9,082 nucleotides of DNA from Candidatus Latescibacterota bacterium (lineage in GTDB: Bacteria > Latescibacterota > UBA2968 > UBA8231): the NCBI GenBank assembly GCA_003529325.1, contig DPVW01000236.1:1366-10447 (forward strand), given 5' to 3'. This document shows positions 1-6,926 of the stretch, one piece after another (the stretch's first letter is position 1; each line of letters starts with the position of its first letter). The notes beneath the pieces were generated by a model. The model searched no databases. It saw nothing but the letters and a program-made list of their open reading frames with translations, and was not told the DNA's origin. Position numbers and translations under genes: made by a program.

Positions 1-1
1 A

Positions 2-1183
2 TCGCTTCAGCATCAGGCGGCTGTCGCCCTCGGTTTTCCCGCGCCATTCGGTCTCACCGTGCGCTACGCCATGAAGGCATGCCCCTCCGCCGCCGTGTTG
101 CGCGTGCTCACGCAAGCTGGCCTGCATATCGATGCCAGTTCGGGATGGGAGGTGCGCCGCGCCATCGGCAACGGGGTGCCTCCGGAGCGTATCCTGTTGA
201 CGACCCAGCAGACACCTGACGATCTGGCGGAATTGGTCGGTCTTGGGATACGTTTCAACGCCTGCTCGTTGTCACAACTGGTCGCCTTCGGTCTGGCATG
301 CCCCGGCCAACCAGTGAGCGTCCGTCTGAATCCAGGTCTGGGCTCCGGTCACAGCAACCGCACCAATGTGGGCGGTCCCTCCGCCAGTTTTGGCATCTGG
401 CACAGCCATCTCGAACGCGTTCTCGATACGGCACGCGAGCACGGACTGAAGATCACCCAGTTGCACACCCACATCGGCTCTGGCAGCGACCCGGAGGTGT
501 GGCAGCGGTGTTCGGGTCTGACGATGAATCTCGTCCGCCATCTGCCCGATGTGACGACGGTAAATCTGGGTGGGGGATACAAGGTGGGACGCATGAGCAC
601 GGAGCTCTCCACAGACCTGCAGCGTGCCGGCGAGCCAATCGCGGCGGAACTGCGCCGATTCGCCGACGAGGAGGGCAGGCAACTGCACCTGGAGATCGAA
701 CCCGGAACCTTCTTTGTCGCCAATGCGGGATCGGTGGTGGCCAGTGTCATCGATACCGTCGACACCGGCAAGGAGGGCTACAGCTTCGTCAAAGTGGACA
801 CGGGCATGACGGAGATCGTGCGACCCAGCATGTATGGTGCCCAGCATCCCATCATCCTGATCCCCCGCGAACCACAAGAGCGGCCGACAAAGGAGTATCT
901 CGTGGTCGGACACTGCTGCGAAAGTGGTGATATCCTCACCCCCGAACCGGGCAATCCAGAGGGACTGTTGCCGAGAACGCTCACCGAAGCCCAGATCGGT
1001 GACCCCATCGTCATTGACGCAGCCGGCGCCTATTGTGCCGCCATGTCCGCGAAGAACTACAACTCTTTTCCTGAAGCGCCCGAGGTCCTGTTGGCTACGG
1101 ACGGCACCTTTCATCTCGTCCGCCAGCGGCAGACGCTGGAGCAGGTCCTGCAGAACGAGAGGATCCCCGAGTTTCTGCGCTAA
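2..1183 (+). CDS. lysA: Diaminopimelate decarboxylase-family PLP enzyme (5' partial)
   Basis: Fold-type III PLP-dependent decarboxylase of the LysA/ornithine decarboxylase superfamily; the canonical reaction is meso-diaminopimelate to L-lysine plus CO2 in the cytoplasm. The frame is open to the left edge and already reads LGFPAPFGLTVRYAMKA, so the true start is outside and the GTG at 59 is not the start; 393 residues are visible. The PLP lysine is in YAMKA (nt 74-76). Other family motifs are HTHIGSGS (His at 470), LGGGYK, DTGMTEIVRPSMYGAQH (Arg 821, Tyr 833), the Cys-Glu pair in CCESGD (917-922) donated across the dimer, and GAYCAAMSAKNYN near the end. The usual EPGR substrate-contact motif reads EPGT here (Thr at 707-709), so the substrate could differ; an atypical LysA subfamily is also possible. 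A 155-bp gap separates it from the next gene. Family assignment is firm, exact substrate less so. Confidence 0.88.
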   Translation, partial: SLQHQAAVALGFPAPFGLTVRYAMKACPSAAVLRVLTQAGLHIDASSGWEVRRAIGNGVPPERILLTTQQTPDDLAELVGLGIRFNACSLSQLVAFGLACPGQPVSVRLNPGLGSGHSNRTNVGGPSASFGIWHSHLERVLDTAREHGLKITQLHTHIGSGSDPEVWQRCSGLTMNLVRHLPDVTTVNLGGGYKVGRMSTELSTDLQRAGEPIAAELRRFADEEGRQLHLEIEPGTFFVANAGSVVASVIDTVDTGKEGYSFVKVDTGMTEIVRPSMYGAQHPIILIPREPQERPTKEYLVVGHCCESGDILTPEPGNPEGLLPRTLTEAQIGDPIVIDAAGAYCAAMSAKNYNSFPEAPEVLLATDGTFHLVRQRQTLEQVLQNERIPEFLR

Positions 1184-1216
1184 CTTGAGTTCCTGCGCCG
1201 ACGGAGAGGTGAGGAG

Positions 1217-1232
1217 GCGTGCAAGCGTGCAA
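1217..1232. repeat. Perfect tandem 8-bp repeat upstream of the operon
   Basis: The octamer GCGTGCAA occurs twice head to tail without a gap, ending 13 bp before a TATACT hexamer. It covers the place where a -35 element would sit. Tandem direct repeats in this position can be activator or repressor sites, but two copies could also be chance; no known operator was recognised. Confidence 0.45.
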
Positions 1233-1251
1233 CGCCCGCCTGTTCTATACT
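1223..1251 (+). promoter_or_regulatory. Candidate sigma70-type promoter for the 1339-8501 operon
   Basis: TATACT at 1246-1251 matches the -10 consensus at five of six positions and lies 87 bp upstream of the ATG at 1339. A 17-bp spacer would put the -35 at 1223-1228 (AAGCGT), which is a poor match, so the promoter would need an activator or is weak. It is the only convincing -10 in the only sizeable gap upstream of the operon. Confidence 0.35.
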
Positions 1252-1309
1252 GTAGGTCCCCGGCCGGGTCCTTGACCGACCTTTCTGAAGCCACCCAAGC
1301 CCCGCGGCG

Positions 1310-1325
1310 GGCGCCCTCGAGCGCC
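1310..1325 (+). other. Short inverted repeat in the putative 5' leader
   Basis: GGCGC at 1310-1314 pairs with GCGCC at 1321-1325 around a 6-nt loop, directly before the GGAA of the likely ribosome binding site (1329-1332). No T-run follows, so it is not an intrinsic terminator. It could be a small leader hairpin near the first ribosome binding site, or simply a product of high GC. Confidence 0.3.
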
Positions 1326-1338
1326 TGTGGAAACTCCG

Positions 1339-1767
1339 ATGGATGATAGCGACGTTGAGCCGGAGCAGTGGGCTTGGACCAGCCACCCCCTTCGCGATGA
1401 GTCGCCCTGCAAGTCGGTCGCCCTGGGGGCGGCGATCTTCGGGTCGGCTGCGGTGATGGCATACAGTCTCGAACACCTTGCCTACGGGATCATCTGTCTC
1501 GGCGTCCTCGTCATTTCGACTGCGGGTTATCTGCTACCAACCAGGTACATTCTCGACGCCCACGGGGCGGCATACAAGCAACTGGTGTGGCGACGTCGAC
1601 CGTGGACGACATTCCGCCGCGCCGTACGCCACCCCGACGGGATTTTCCTGAGTCCTTTTCGTCAGCCGAACCGTCTCGAGTCTTTCCGCGGCCTCTTTCT
1701 ACGCTTCGGTGCTGATGGCGACACTGACAGGATTGACTTGCTGGTTAAATCCCATGTTCCTGACTGA
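1339..1767 (+). CDS. Small two-TM membrane protein with a possible PH-like tail
   Basis: A 142-residue protein of unknown function. The acidic N-terminus (residues 1-25) is followed by two hydrophobic segments (about 26-44 and 48-67) and then a polar, Arg-rich tail. The tail reads PTRY at 67-70, RRRPWTTFRR at 85-94 and DGIFLSPF at 100-107, then FRGLFLRF. A TM hairpin followed by a short strand-rich domain with 'PT.Y....' resembles bacterial PH-like membrane proteins, but this is a weak structural guess. The ATG at 1339 is preferred over the in-frame GTG at 1327 because the only Shine-Dalgarno-like GGAA (1329-1332) overlaps that GTG and is well spaced for the ATG. Its 3' end overlaps the next gene by 14 bp, so it is probably the first gene of the operon and part of the same membrane assembly. 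Confidence 0.75.
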   Translation: MDDSDVEPEQWAWTSHPLRDESPCKSVALGAAIFGSAAVMAYSLEHLAYGIICLGVLVISTAGYLLPTRYILDAHGAAYKQLVWRRRPWTTFRRAVRHPDGIFLSPFRQPNRLESFRGLFLRFGADGDTDRIDLLVKSHVPD

Positions 1768-2083
1768 AGGAGTCCGTTCTGCCTTCGCCAACGCCTTCGC
1801 CCTGGACTCGGGTGTCGACTTCACCGACGAAGAGCGTGCCCTCGTTGATCGACTTGCCCGACTCGTCGTCCAACGACGGCTGACGGCACCGGCGGTGATG
1901 GCCCTGGAGAGTGCCCGTCCTCTGAGTTTTATCGGCAGCCAGATTCTGGTCTTTTTCGGCCCCCTGCTGAATGTCGCGTTCTCCAAGTCCGATACCGATC
2001 GCCTCGTCCACCTGCTCGAAAGACGACACAGCCTGGACCTGGTCATCGACACCATCCACCGACAGGAAGAGGAACGTTTGTGA
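1754..2083 (+). CDS. Small soluble protein of unknown function (109 aa)
   Basis: I do not recognise a named family. The sequence is mostly helical and soluble: an acidic stretch (DFTDEERALVDRLA, residues 22-35), then RRLTAPAVMALESARPLSFIGSQ split across residues 41-63, a short hydrophobic run ILVFFGPLLNVAF (64-76), and an ER-rich amphipathic C-terminal helix (LLERRHSLDLVIDTIHRQEEE). The hydrophobic run is too short and too broken to be a confident TM segment; it could be a membrane-contacting helix or a core helix. The start at 1754 is chosen because it lies inside the end of the preceding gene (14-bp overlap, translational coupling); in-frame GTG 1709 and ATG 1715 are possible but would add residues with no Shine-Dalgarno support. 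It overlaps the ATPase gene by 4 bp (GTGA), suggesting coupled synthesis and perhaps a direct partner of that ATPase. Confidence 0.75.
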   Translation: MFLTEGVRSAFANAFALDSGVDFTDEERALVDRLARLVVQRRLTAPAVMALESARPLSFIGSQILVFFGPLLNVAFSKSDTDRLVHLLERRHSLDLVIDTIHRQEEERL

Positions 2084-3918
2084 GCAAGTTGGATGTCGTT
2101 ATTGCCACGGACTGTGGCAGCACGACGACGAAAGCCATTCTCATAGAGCGCCAGGGCGACGTCTATCGGCAGACCTGTCGTGGCGAAGCGCCGACGACGG
2201 TGGAGGCACCCTTCGAGGATGTGACACGAGGCGTGTTGAATGCGATCCAGGAGATCGAGGAACTTTCCGGCCGGCAGATCCTCGACGGGGAGCAGATCAT
2301 CACCCCCGCCGATGGCGACCGTGGTGTCGACATCTACATCTCGACTTCGAGTGCGGGTGGAGGCTTGCAGATGATGGTCGCCGGTGTCGTCGAATCGATG
2401 ACGGGTGAGAGTGCCCAGCGTTGTGCCCTGGGTGCCGGCGCCATCGTCATGGACGTATTGGCCGCCAATGACGGCCGCCTGCCACATGAAAAGATCGAAC
2501 GGATCCGTCATCTGAGACCTGACATGGTGCTGCTGTCAGGGGGCACCGATGGTGGCACCATTTCCCATGTCGTCGAATTGGCCGAATACGTCGCTGCCGC
2601 GGACCCACGACCACGATTCGGCACCGGTTTCGAACTCCCCGTCATCTTCGCTGGCAATAAGGATGCACAGTCAGAGGTAGAGCGCGTTCTCGGCGACAAG
2701 ACCGCATTACATCTGACGGAGAACATCCGCCCCATTCTCGAGCAGGAGAATCTGGGACCGGCGCGCCATGTCATCCACGATCTGTTTCTCGAGCACGTGA
2801 TGGCCCAGGCACCCGGTTATCGGGAATTGATGGGCTGGACAGGTGCACCGATCATGCCGACACCGGCTGCGGTAGGGCAGATCATGCAGACCATCGCCCG
2901 ACGTCAGAACATCAATGTCCTCGGCGTCGATATCGGCGGCGCCACGACGGACGTTTTCAGCGTCTTCACCGCCATCGGCGATGATGGGCTCTCCGCCGAA
3001 CCCGTATTCAACCGTACCGTGAGCGCCAATCTGGGAATGTCGTACAGCATCTCCAATGTCCTCGCCGAAGCGACCATTGAAAATGTCGTGCGCTGGCTTC
3101 CCGTCGACATCGACGAGGCCGATCTGCGGGACCGCATCAAGAACAAGATGATCCGACCCACGACGATCCCGCATATGCTGGAAGAACTGCAGATCGAACA
3201 CGGCGTCGCTCGCGAAGCGTTAAGACTCGCCCTCGTCCAGCACCGGGAACTGGCGGTTGGGCTCAAGGGCGTGCAGACAGAACGAACGTTGTCCGACGTG
3301 TTCGATCAGGACGCGACCGGCGACAGCCTCATCGACATGATGGCACTCGACCTGCTCGTCGGCAGTGGTGGCGTGTTGTCCCACGCACCCCGGCGGTCAC
3401 AGACGGCGGCGATGCTCGTCGACGCCTTTCAACCCGAGGGTGTCACACAGTTGGCGGTGGACAGCATCTTCATGATGCCCCATCTGGGCGTTCTGGCTTC
3501 CGTCGATGAAAAAGCCGCCACCGATGTCTTCGAGCGTGACTGCATCGTCTATCTGGGCACCTGCGTCGCGCCCGTGGGGACCGGCAAGTCGGGCGACGTG
3601 ATCCTCACCTACGAGCTGGCAATCGATGACGACGCAGCCGCCGGCTCGCAAGGGACCTTGCTCTATGGGGAACTCGAATTGCTCGCCCTCTCCGAGGACA
3701 TCGAAGGTGACATGGTGTTGAAACCATCCCGCGGTTTTGATGTCGGCGCTGGTGCCGGTCAGCAGTTGCGGGCACGGGTACGTGGCGGGGTCGTGGGTCT
3801 TATTCTCGACGGCCGGGGTCGCGTCATTGAGTTACCACAAAAGGACGTCGAACGGCGGGCGAGTCTGGCACGCTGGAACCGGGCCCTGGAACTCTACGAC
3901 GGGCAGGAAGGGGAGTAA
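2080..3918 (+). CDS. MutL/GlmL-family actin-like (ASKHA) ATPase
   Basis: This 612-residue protein belongs to the MutL family named after glutamate mutase accessory protein GlmL (unrelated to mismatch-repair MutL). Actin/Hsp70-type nucleotide-binding motifs are visible: phosphate-1 DCGSTTTKA at 11-19, STSSAGGGL at 88-96, LLSGGTDGG at 151-159, phosphate-2 DIGGATTDVFS at 284-294, and a Gly-rich LLVGSGGVLSHAP at 425-437. The C-terminal LILDGRGRVIELP (575-587) is typical of the family. All motifs look intact, so ATP binding is likely; no TM segment is present, so it is cytosolic. The start is GTG at 2080, overlapping the previous stop as GTGA, with purine-rich GAAGAGGAA just upstream. No mutase S or E subunit lies nearby; its neighbours are membrane proteins, so a role as the energising or assembly ATPase of a membrane complex is inferred. 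Automated names such as 'methylaspartate mutase accessory protein' would probably mislead here. Confidence 0.9.
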   Translation: MSKLDVVIATDCGSTTTKAILIERQGDVYRQTCRGEAPTTVEAPFEDVTRGVLNAIQEIEELSGRQILDGEQIITPADGDRGVDIYISTSSAGGGLQMMVAGVVESMTGESAQRCALGAGAIVMDVLAANDGRLPHEKIERIRHLRPDMVLLSGGTDGGTISHVVELAEYVAAADPRPRFGTGFELPVIFAGNKDAQSEVERVLGDKTALHLTENIRPILEQENLGPARHVIHDLFLEHVMAQAPGYRELMGWTGAPIMPTPAAVGQIMQTIARRQNINVLGVDIGGATTDVFSVFTAIGDDGLSAEPVFNRTVSANLGMSYSISNVLAEATIENVVRWLPVDIDEADLRDRIKNKMIRPTTIPHMLEELQIEHGVAREALRLALVQHRELAVGLKGVQTERTLSDVFDQDATGDSLIDMMALDLLVGSGGVLSHAPRRSQTAAMLVDAFQPEGVTQLAVDSIFMMPHLGVLASVDEKAATDVFERDCIVYLGTCVAPVGTGKSGDVILTYELAIDDDAAAGSQGTLLYGELELLALSEDIEGDMVLKPSRGFDVGAGAGQQLRARVRGGVVGLILDGRGRVIELPQKDVERRASLARWNRALELYDGQEGE

Positions 3919-3920
3919 AC

Positions 3921-5048
3921 ATGGCACACGCCTACACACCGGGCCTACGGGTGACGGCCGATGCCTCCCTGCGCCGGACCCGGCGCCTGCCCATGAAGGG
4001 CCAGGTGCTCGCACAGATCGGTGACACCGTGCTACGGCAACAGGTTGTGGCTCGCACCGAGTTGCCTGGCAACGTACACACCATGAACATCGTCAACCGC
4101 CTCGGCATCTCCGCCGACGAGTTGCCCACCTTCATGCTCAAGAGCCAAGGCGAGGCCGTGACCAAGGGTGAGGTGATCGCCGAGACGCGACCGCTGATCA
4201 AGTGGTTCAAGACCAGTGTCGAGGCTGCCATTGACGGCACCGTGGAGAGCATTTCCGCCATCACCGGTCAGGTGCTGCTGCGCGAGGCGCCCCTGCCGGT
4301 GGAAATCATGGCCTATGTGGATGGCACCATCGTTGAGGTGATCGCCGACGAAGGTGTCGTCGTCGAAACACGTGGTGCCTTCGTGCAGGGCATCTTTGGC
4401 GTCGGTGGCGAATCGTATGGGCCGCTGCACCTGATCAGCGAGCGCCCCGGAGAGGACCTCACGCCGGAGGCGATCGATAACGATTGCGCCGGGCGGATCA
4501 TCGTCGGTACAGGGTTGGTGACGCATGCCGTCATCGACAAGGCCCGGCAGGTGGGCGCTGCCGGTGTCATCGGTGCCGGCATCCACGACAGTGACCTGCG
4601 CAACTTGCTCGGTTATGACCTCGGTGTCGCCATCACCGGCGCCGAGGATATCGGCCTGACCGTGATCGTCACCGAGGGCTTCGGTCGCATCGCCATGGCG
4701 GGCCGCACCTTCGAAATACTCAAAGGCTGCCACGGCCGGGAGGCCTCGCTGTCGGGAGCGACCCAGATCCGTGCCGGTGTCATGCGCCCCGAAATCATCG
4801 TGCCCGACCTCGAAAACGTTTCCTCGTCGGAGGATGGTCACACCGGACACGGAGGCGGCATGGCGGAAGGTGACGCGCTGCGGGTGATTCGCGCCCCCTA
4901 TTTTGGCCACATCGGTACGGTTGGAAAGTTGATCGCCGACTTGCAGCAGGTGGAGTCGGGTGCCTCTGTGCGCGTCCTCGAGGTCGAATTCGAGGATGGC
5001 ACACGGGCGGTGGTTCCCAGAGCCAACGTCGAATTGATCGAGGAGTGA
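3921..5048 (+). CDS. Soluble beta-barrel-rich protein, partner of the MutL-like ATPase
   Basis: A 375-residue cytosolic protein with no signal peptide or TM segment. Residues 22-165 are rich in short strands and turns of the type 'G..V..Gd.V.kGevIae' (GEAVTKGEVIAE at 77-88, GTVESISAITGQVL at 106-119, DGTIVEVIADEGVVVE at 134-149), resembling lipoyl-like or sandwich-barrel hybrid folds. Residues 190-262 look alpha/beta, with VGAAGVIGAGI (211-221), LGYDLGVAITGAED (230-243) and a striking TEGFG (251-255). TQIRAGVMRPEIIVPD (281-296) follows, then a Gly/His-rich linker (303-316). The last 50 residues (GHIGTVGKLI to VPRANVELIEE) look like a small KOW/SH3-type barrel. It has no Cys cluster, so it is not an Fe-S RnfC. 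The start lies 2 bp after the ATPase stop behind AGGAAGGGGAG. Function unknown; probably an adapter between ATPase and membrane parts. Confidence 0.85.
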   Translation: MAHAYTPGLRVTADASLRRTRRLPMKGQVLAQIGDTVLRQQVVARTELPGNVHTMNIVNRLGISADELPTFMLKSQGEAVTKGEVIAETRPLIKWFKTSVEAAIDGTVESISAITGQVLLREAPLPVEIMAYVDGTIVEVIADEGVVVETRGAFVQGIFGVGGESYGPLHLISERPGEDLTPEAIDNDCAGRIIVGTGLVTHAVIDKARQVGAAGVIGAGIHDSDLRNLLGYDLGVAITGAEDIGLTVIVTEGFGRIAMAGRTFEILKGCHGREASLSGATQIRAGVMRPEIIVPDLENVSSSEDGHTGHGGGMAEGDALRVIRAPYFGHIGTVGKLIADLQQVESGASVRVLEVEFEDGTRAVVPRANVELIEE

Positions 5049-5055
5049 GGATCAG

Positions 5056-6258
5056 ATGAGCAAGATCACCTCTTGTATCGCCATCGCCGGGATCTTTCTG
5101 CAGGTCGCGGCAGGAGCGCAGGAACCGGTGAAGATCGAGGTCTTCGACACACCAAACGACGCCGGGGGCAGTCTGACCATTACCTGGCCTCTGTCGACGT
5201 CGGCGCAGACCTCGGAGTATAGAATTTACGTGGCCACCGCCGCCGACGGCCGATTTCAACTGGCGGCGACAACGACGGCGCCGGCACTGAAGTCGACGGA
5301 GCCAACCTTGTTCGGCCATGCAGAGGCGAATGACCAATTCCACGTCCTGCACTTCACCGACCATGATACGGAGGGCGGTGGCGAACCGATGCCCTTGCGG
5401 GATGGCACCGCATATTTCGTCCGGCTTGGTGTCACCACAGACGGCGATGAGCTCTTCAGCGACGTGCACTCGGCAGAACCCGGTGGCAACTGGTTCAACA
5501 CGGCCAAATGGAATAATCTGATCATCTCCGTCGGCTTGACCCTCGTCATTCTGTTCTACATCTCCGTGGCGCGCCGCAAGGATCTGTTCATTCGCCGCAT
5601 CGCCGGGTTGGAGGCCCTCGACGAAGCCCTCGGCCGAGCGACGGAGATGGGCAAATCGGTGTTGTTCGTGCACGGCCTGAAGGAGATGGACAAGATCTCC
5701 ACCATCGCCGCCGTCAGCATTCTCGGGCGTGTCGCCCAGCGCACGGCACGCTTCGACACCGACCTGCGTGTCGCCAACGTCGACCCCGTGGTGATGTCGG
5801 TGAGCCAGGAAGTGGTCAAGGAGGCCTATCTCCAACAAGGCCGTCCCGACGCCTACCGTCCGGACAGCATCTTCATGGCCGCCACTGAGCAATTCTCCTA
5901 CGCCGCTGCCGTTGCGGGCATCATGGTCCGAGAGCGGCCGGCAGCACACATCATGATGGGCTATTTCTACGCCGAATCGATGTTGCTGGCAGAGACGGGC
6001 AGTACCACGGGCGCCATCCAGATCGCTGGCACGGACGCGTATACCCAATTGCCATTTTTTGTCACCACCTGCGACTACACGCTGATGGGTGAAGAGCTCT
6101 ACGCCGCCAGCGCCTACCTCTCCAAGGAGCCGAAACTACTCGGCAGCCTGAAAGGTCAGGATTTGGGCAAGGCACTGATTATCGGGTTGGTCCTCGTCGG
6201 TACGGCCCTGGCGTCCTTCGAGGTCGATTTCCTCACCCACCTTTTTGCTTCCCTGTAG
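5056..6258 (+). CDS. Signal peptide-FN3-like-TM-cytosolic domain protein (probable DUF6754)
   Basis: A 400-residue protein. Residues 1-21 form a Sec signal peptide ending AAGAQ. Residues 24-130 look like a fibronectin type III/Ig-like domain (SLTITWPLS at 39-47, SEYRIYVATAADGRF at 53-67, TAYFVRLGVTTDGDE at 118-132). A TM segment lies at about 154-172, followed by the positive ARRKDLFIRR (172-181), placing the next 190 residues in the cytosol. That domain includes SVLFVHGL (201-208), a SILGRVAQR helix, YRPDSIFMAA (267-276), AESML (306-310) and LMGEELYAASAY (343-354). A second TM (371-388) puts the C-terminus outside. From memory this matches the uncharacterised DUF6754 family; no search was possible. 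The gene starts 7 bp after the previous stop behind GAGGAGTGAGGA. The FN3-like domain could bind an extracytoplasmic partner while the cytosolic domain meets the ATPase or barrel protein (inference). Confidence 0.85.
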   Translation: MSKITSCIAIAGIFLQVAAGAQEPVKIEVFDTPNDAGGSLTITWPLSTSAQTSEYRIYVATAADGRFQLAATTTAPALKSTEPTLFGHAEANDQFHVLHFTDHDTEGGGEPMPLRDGTAYFVRLGVTTDGDELFSDVHSAEPGGNWFNTAKWNNLIISVGLTLVILFYISVARRKDLFIRRIAGLEALDEALGRATEMGKSVLFVHGLKEMDKISTIAAVSILGRVAQRTARFDTDLRVANVDPVVMSVSQEVVKEAYLQQGRPDAYRPDSIFMAATEQFSYAAAVAGIMVRERPAAHIMMGYFYAESMLLAETGSTTGAIQIAGTDAYTQLPFFVTTCDYTLMGEELYAASAYLSKEPKLLGSLKGQDLGKALIIGLVLVGTALASFEVDFLTHLFASL

Positions 6259-6269
6259 AGGAGAGATCG

Positions 6270-6926
6270 ATGCTGTTTCTGACTCGGACCCTGCCATTTC
6301 TCTTCTGCTTCGTCTTCGGCGTCACAAGCTGGATCATCTATTACGTCCCACACGAGTATGCCCAGACCATCGAGCGAGAGTTCGCTCTGTGGCTGCGACT
6401 GGTGTTCGCCTTCGCCTACGTCCTCGGACTCGTCAGCCTTCTCAGTCTGCACTGGGCGAAGATCCGGCAGCGGCAGGCTGGCTGGGCCTACAGTCTCATC
6501 GTCTATATCAGTTTCGGTGTGATGATGCTCTTCGTCGTCTACAACGACGGCAACGGTCCCTTCGCGCCACAGGAGACGACGGGACCGTATCAGTGGACGT
6601 TCATCAATGTCCACGTCGCCAGTTCGGCGACGATGTTCTCCTTGCTCGCCTTCTTCATCTCCTCTGCTGCCTACCGGACCTTTCGAGCCCGCACGCCGGA
6701 GGCAGCGATCCTGTTGGTATCGGCGATCATCGTCATGCTCGGCCGCGTGCCGATCGGCGCATATATCTCCGATGTGATTCCCGAGGCCATGCAATGGCTC
6801 ATGTCGGTCCCCAACATGGCGGCCAAACGCGGCATCCTGTTGGGAGTGAGCCTCGGCGCCATCGCCACTTCGCTGCGTATCATCTTCGGCATCGAGCGCT
6901 CGTATCTGGGCGGAGGAGATGACTGA
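6270..6926 (+). CDS. Polytopic membrane protein, about 6 TM
   Basis: A 218-residue integral membrane protein of unknown family. Hydrophobic segments lie at about 7-26, 41-62, 71-91, 113-135, 145-162 and 187-206. The third and fourth are joined by a polar, probably extracytoplasmic loop (YNDGNGPFAPQETTGPYQW, 91-109) containing Pro, Gly and acidic residues. Potentially functional intramembrane polar residues are His115 (FINVHVASSA) and the Arg/Pro of LGRVPIGAY (157-165). Positive clusters at KIRQRQ (64-69) and YRTFRAR (135-141) are likely cytosolic, giving an N-in, C-in topology. AGAGGAGAG precedes the ATG, 11 bp after the previous stop. No transporter signature was recognised. In context it is a membrane-core subunit of the putative complex, possibly paired with the 7-TM protein at 7770. 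Confidence 0.85.
   Translation: MLFLTRTLPFLFCFVFGVTSWIIYYVPHEYAQTIEREFALWLRLVFAFAYVLGLVSLLSLHWAKIRQRQAGWAYSLIVYISFGVMMLFVVYNDGNGPFAPQETTGPYQWTFINVHVASSATMFSLLAFFISSAAYRTFRARTPEAAILLVSAIIVMLGRVPIGAYISDVIPEAMQWLMSVPNMAAKRGILLGVSLGAIATSLRIIFGIERSYLGGGDD

Noticed and set aside
1252..1275. GC-rich CCCGGCCGGG palindrome as a terminator of the decarboxylase gene
   Set aside because: The palindrome has no loop and no T-run after it; it also lies downstream of the -10 candidate.
272..1462. 396-codon open frame on the minus strand
   Set aside because: It is antisense to the decarboxylase, whose motifs are all on the + strand, and runs through the intergenic gap into the next gene; no domain features are seen.
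2080..3918. DNA mismatch-repair MutL
   Set aside because: The shared name is a coincidence. The protein has actin/Hsp70-type ATPase motifs (DCGSTTTKA, DIGGATTD), not the GHKL ATPase motifs of mismatch-repair MutL.
4795..6048. 417-codon open frame on the minus strand
   Set aside because: It lies opposite two genes that have coherent domains, signal peptide, TM segments and ribosome binding sites. Its translation is His/Arg/Gly-rich without domain pattern, as expected for an antisense frame in GC-rich DNA.
6245..6922. Alternative 225-codon + strand frame over the 6-TM gene
   Set aside because: It is Arg/His-rich and without hydrophobic segments. The overlapping frame from 6270 has six TM segments, a good ribosome binding site and a TGATG junction with the next gene.
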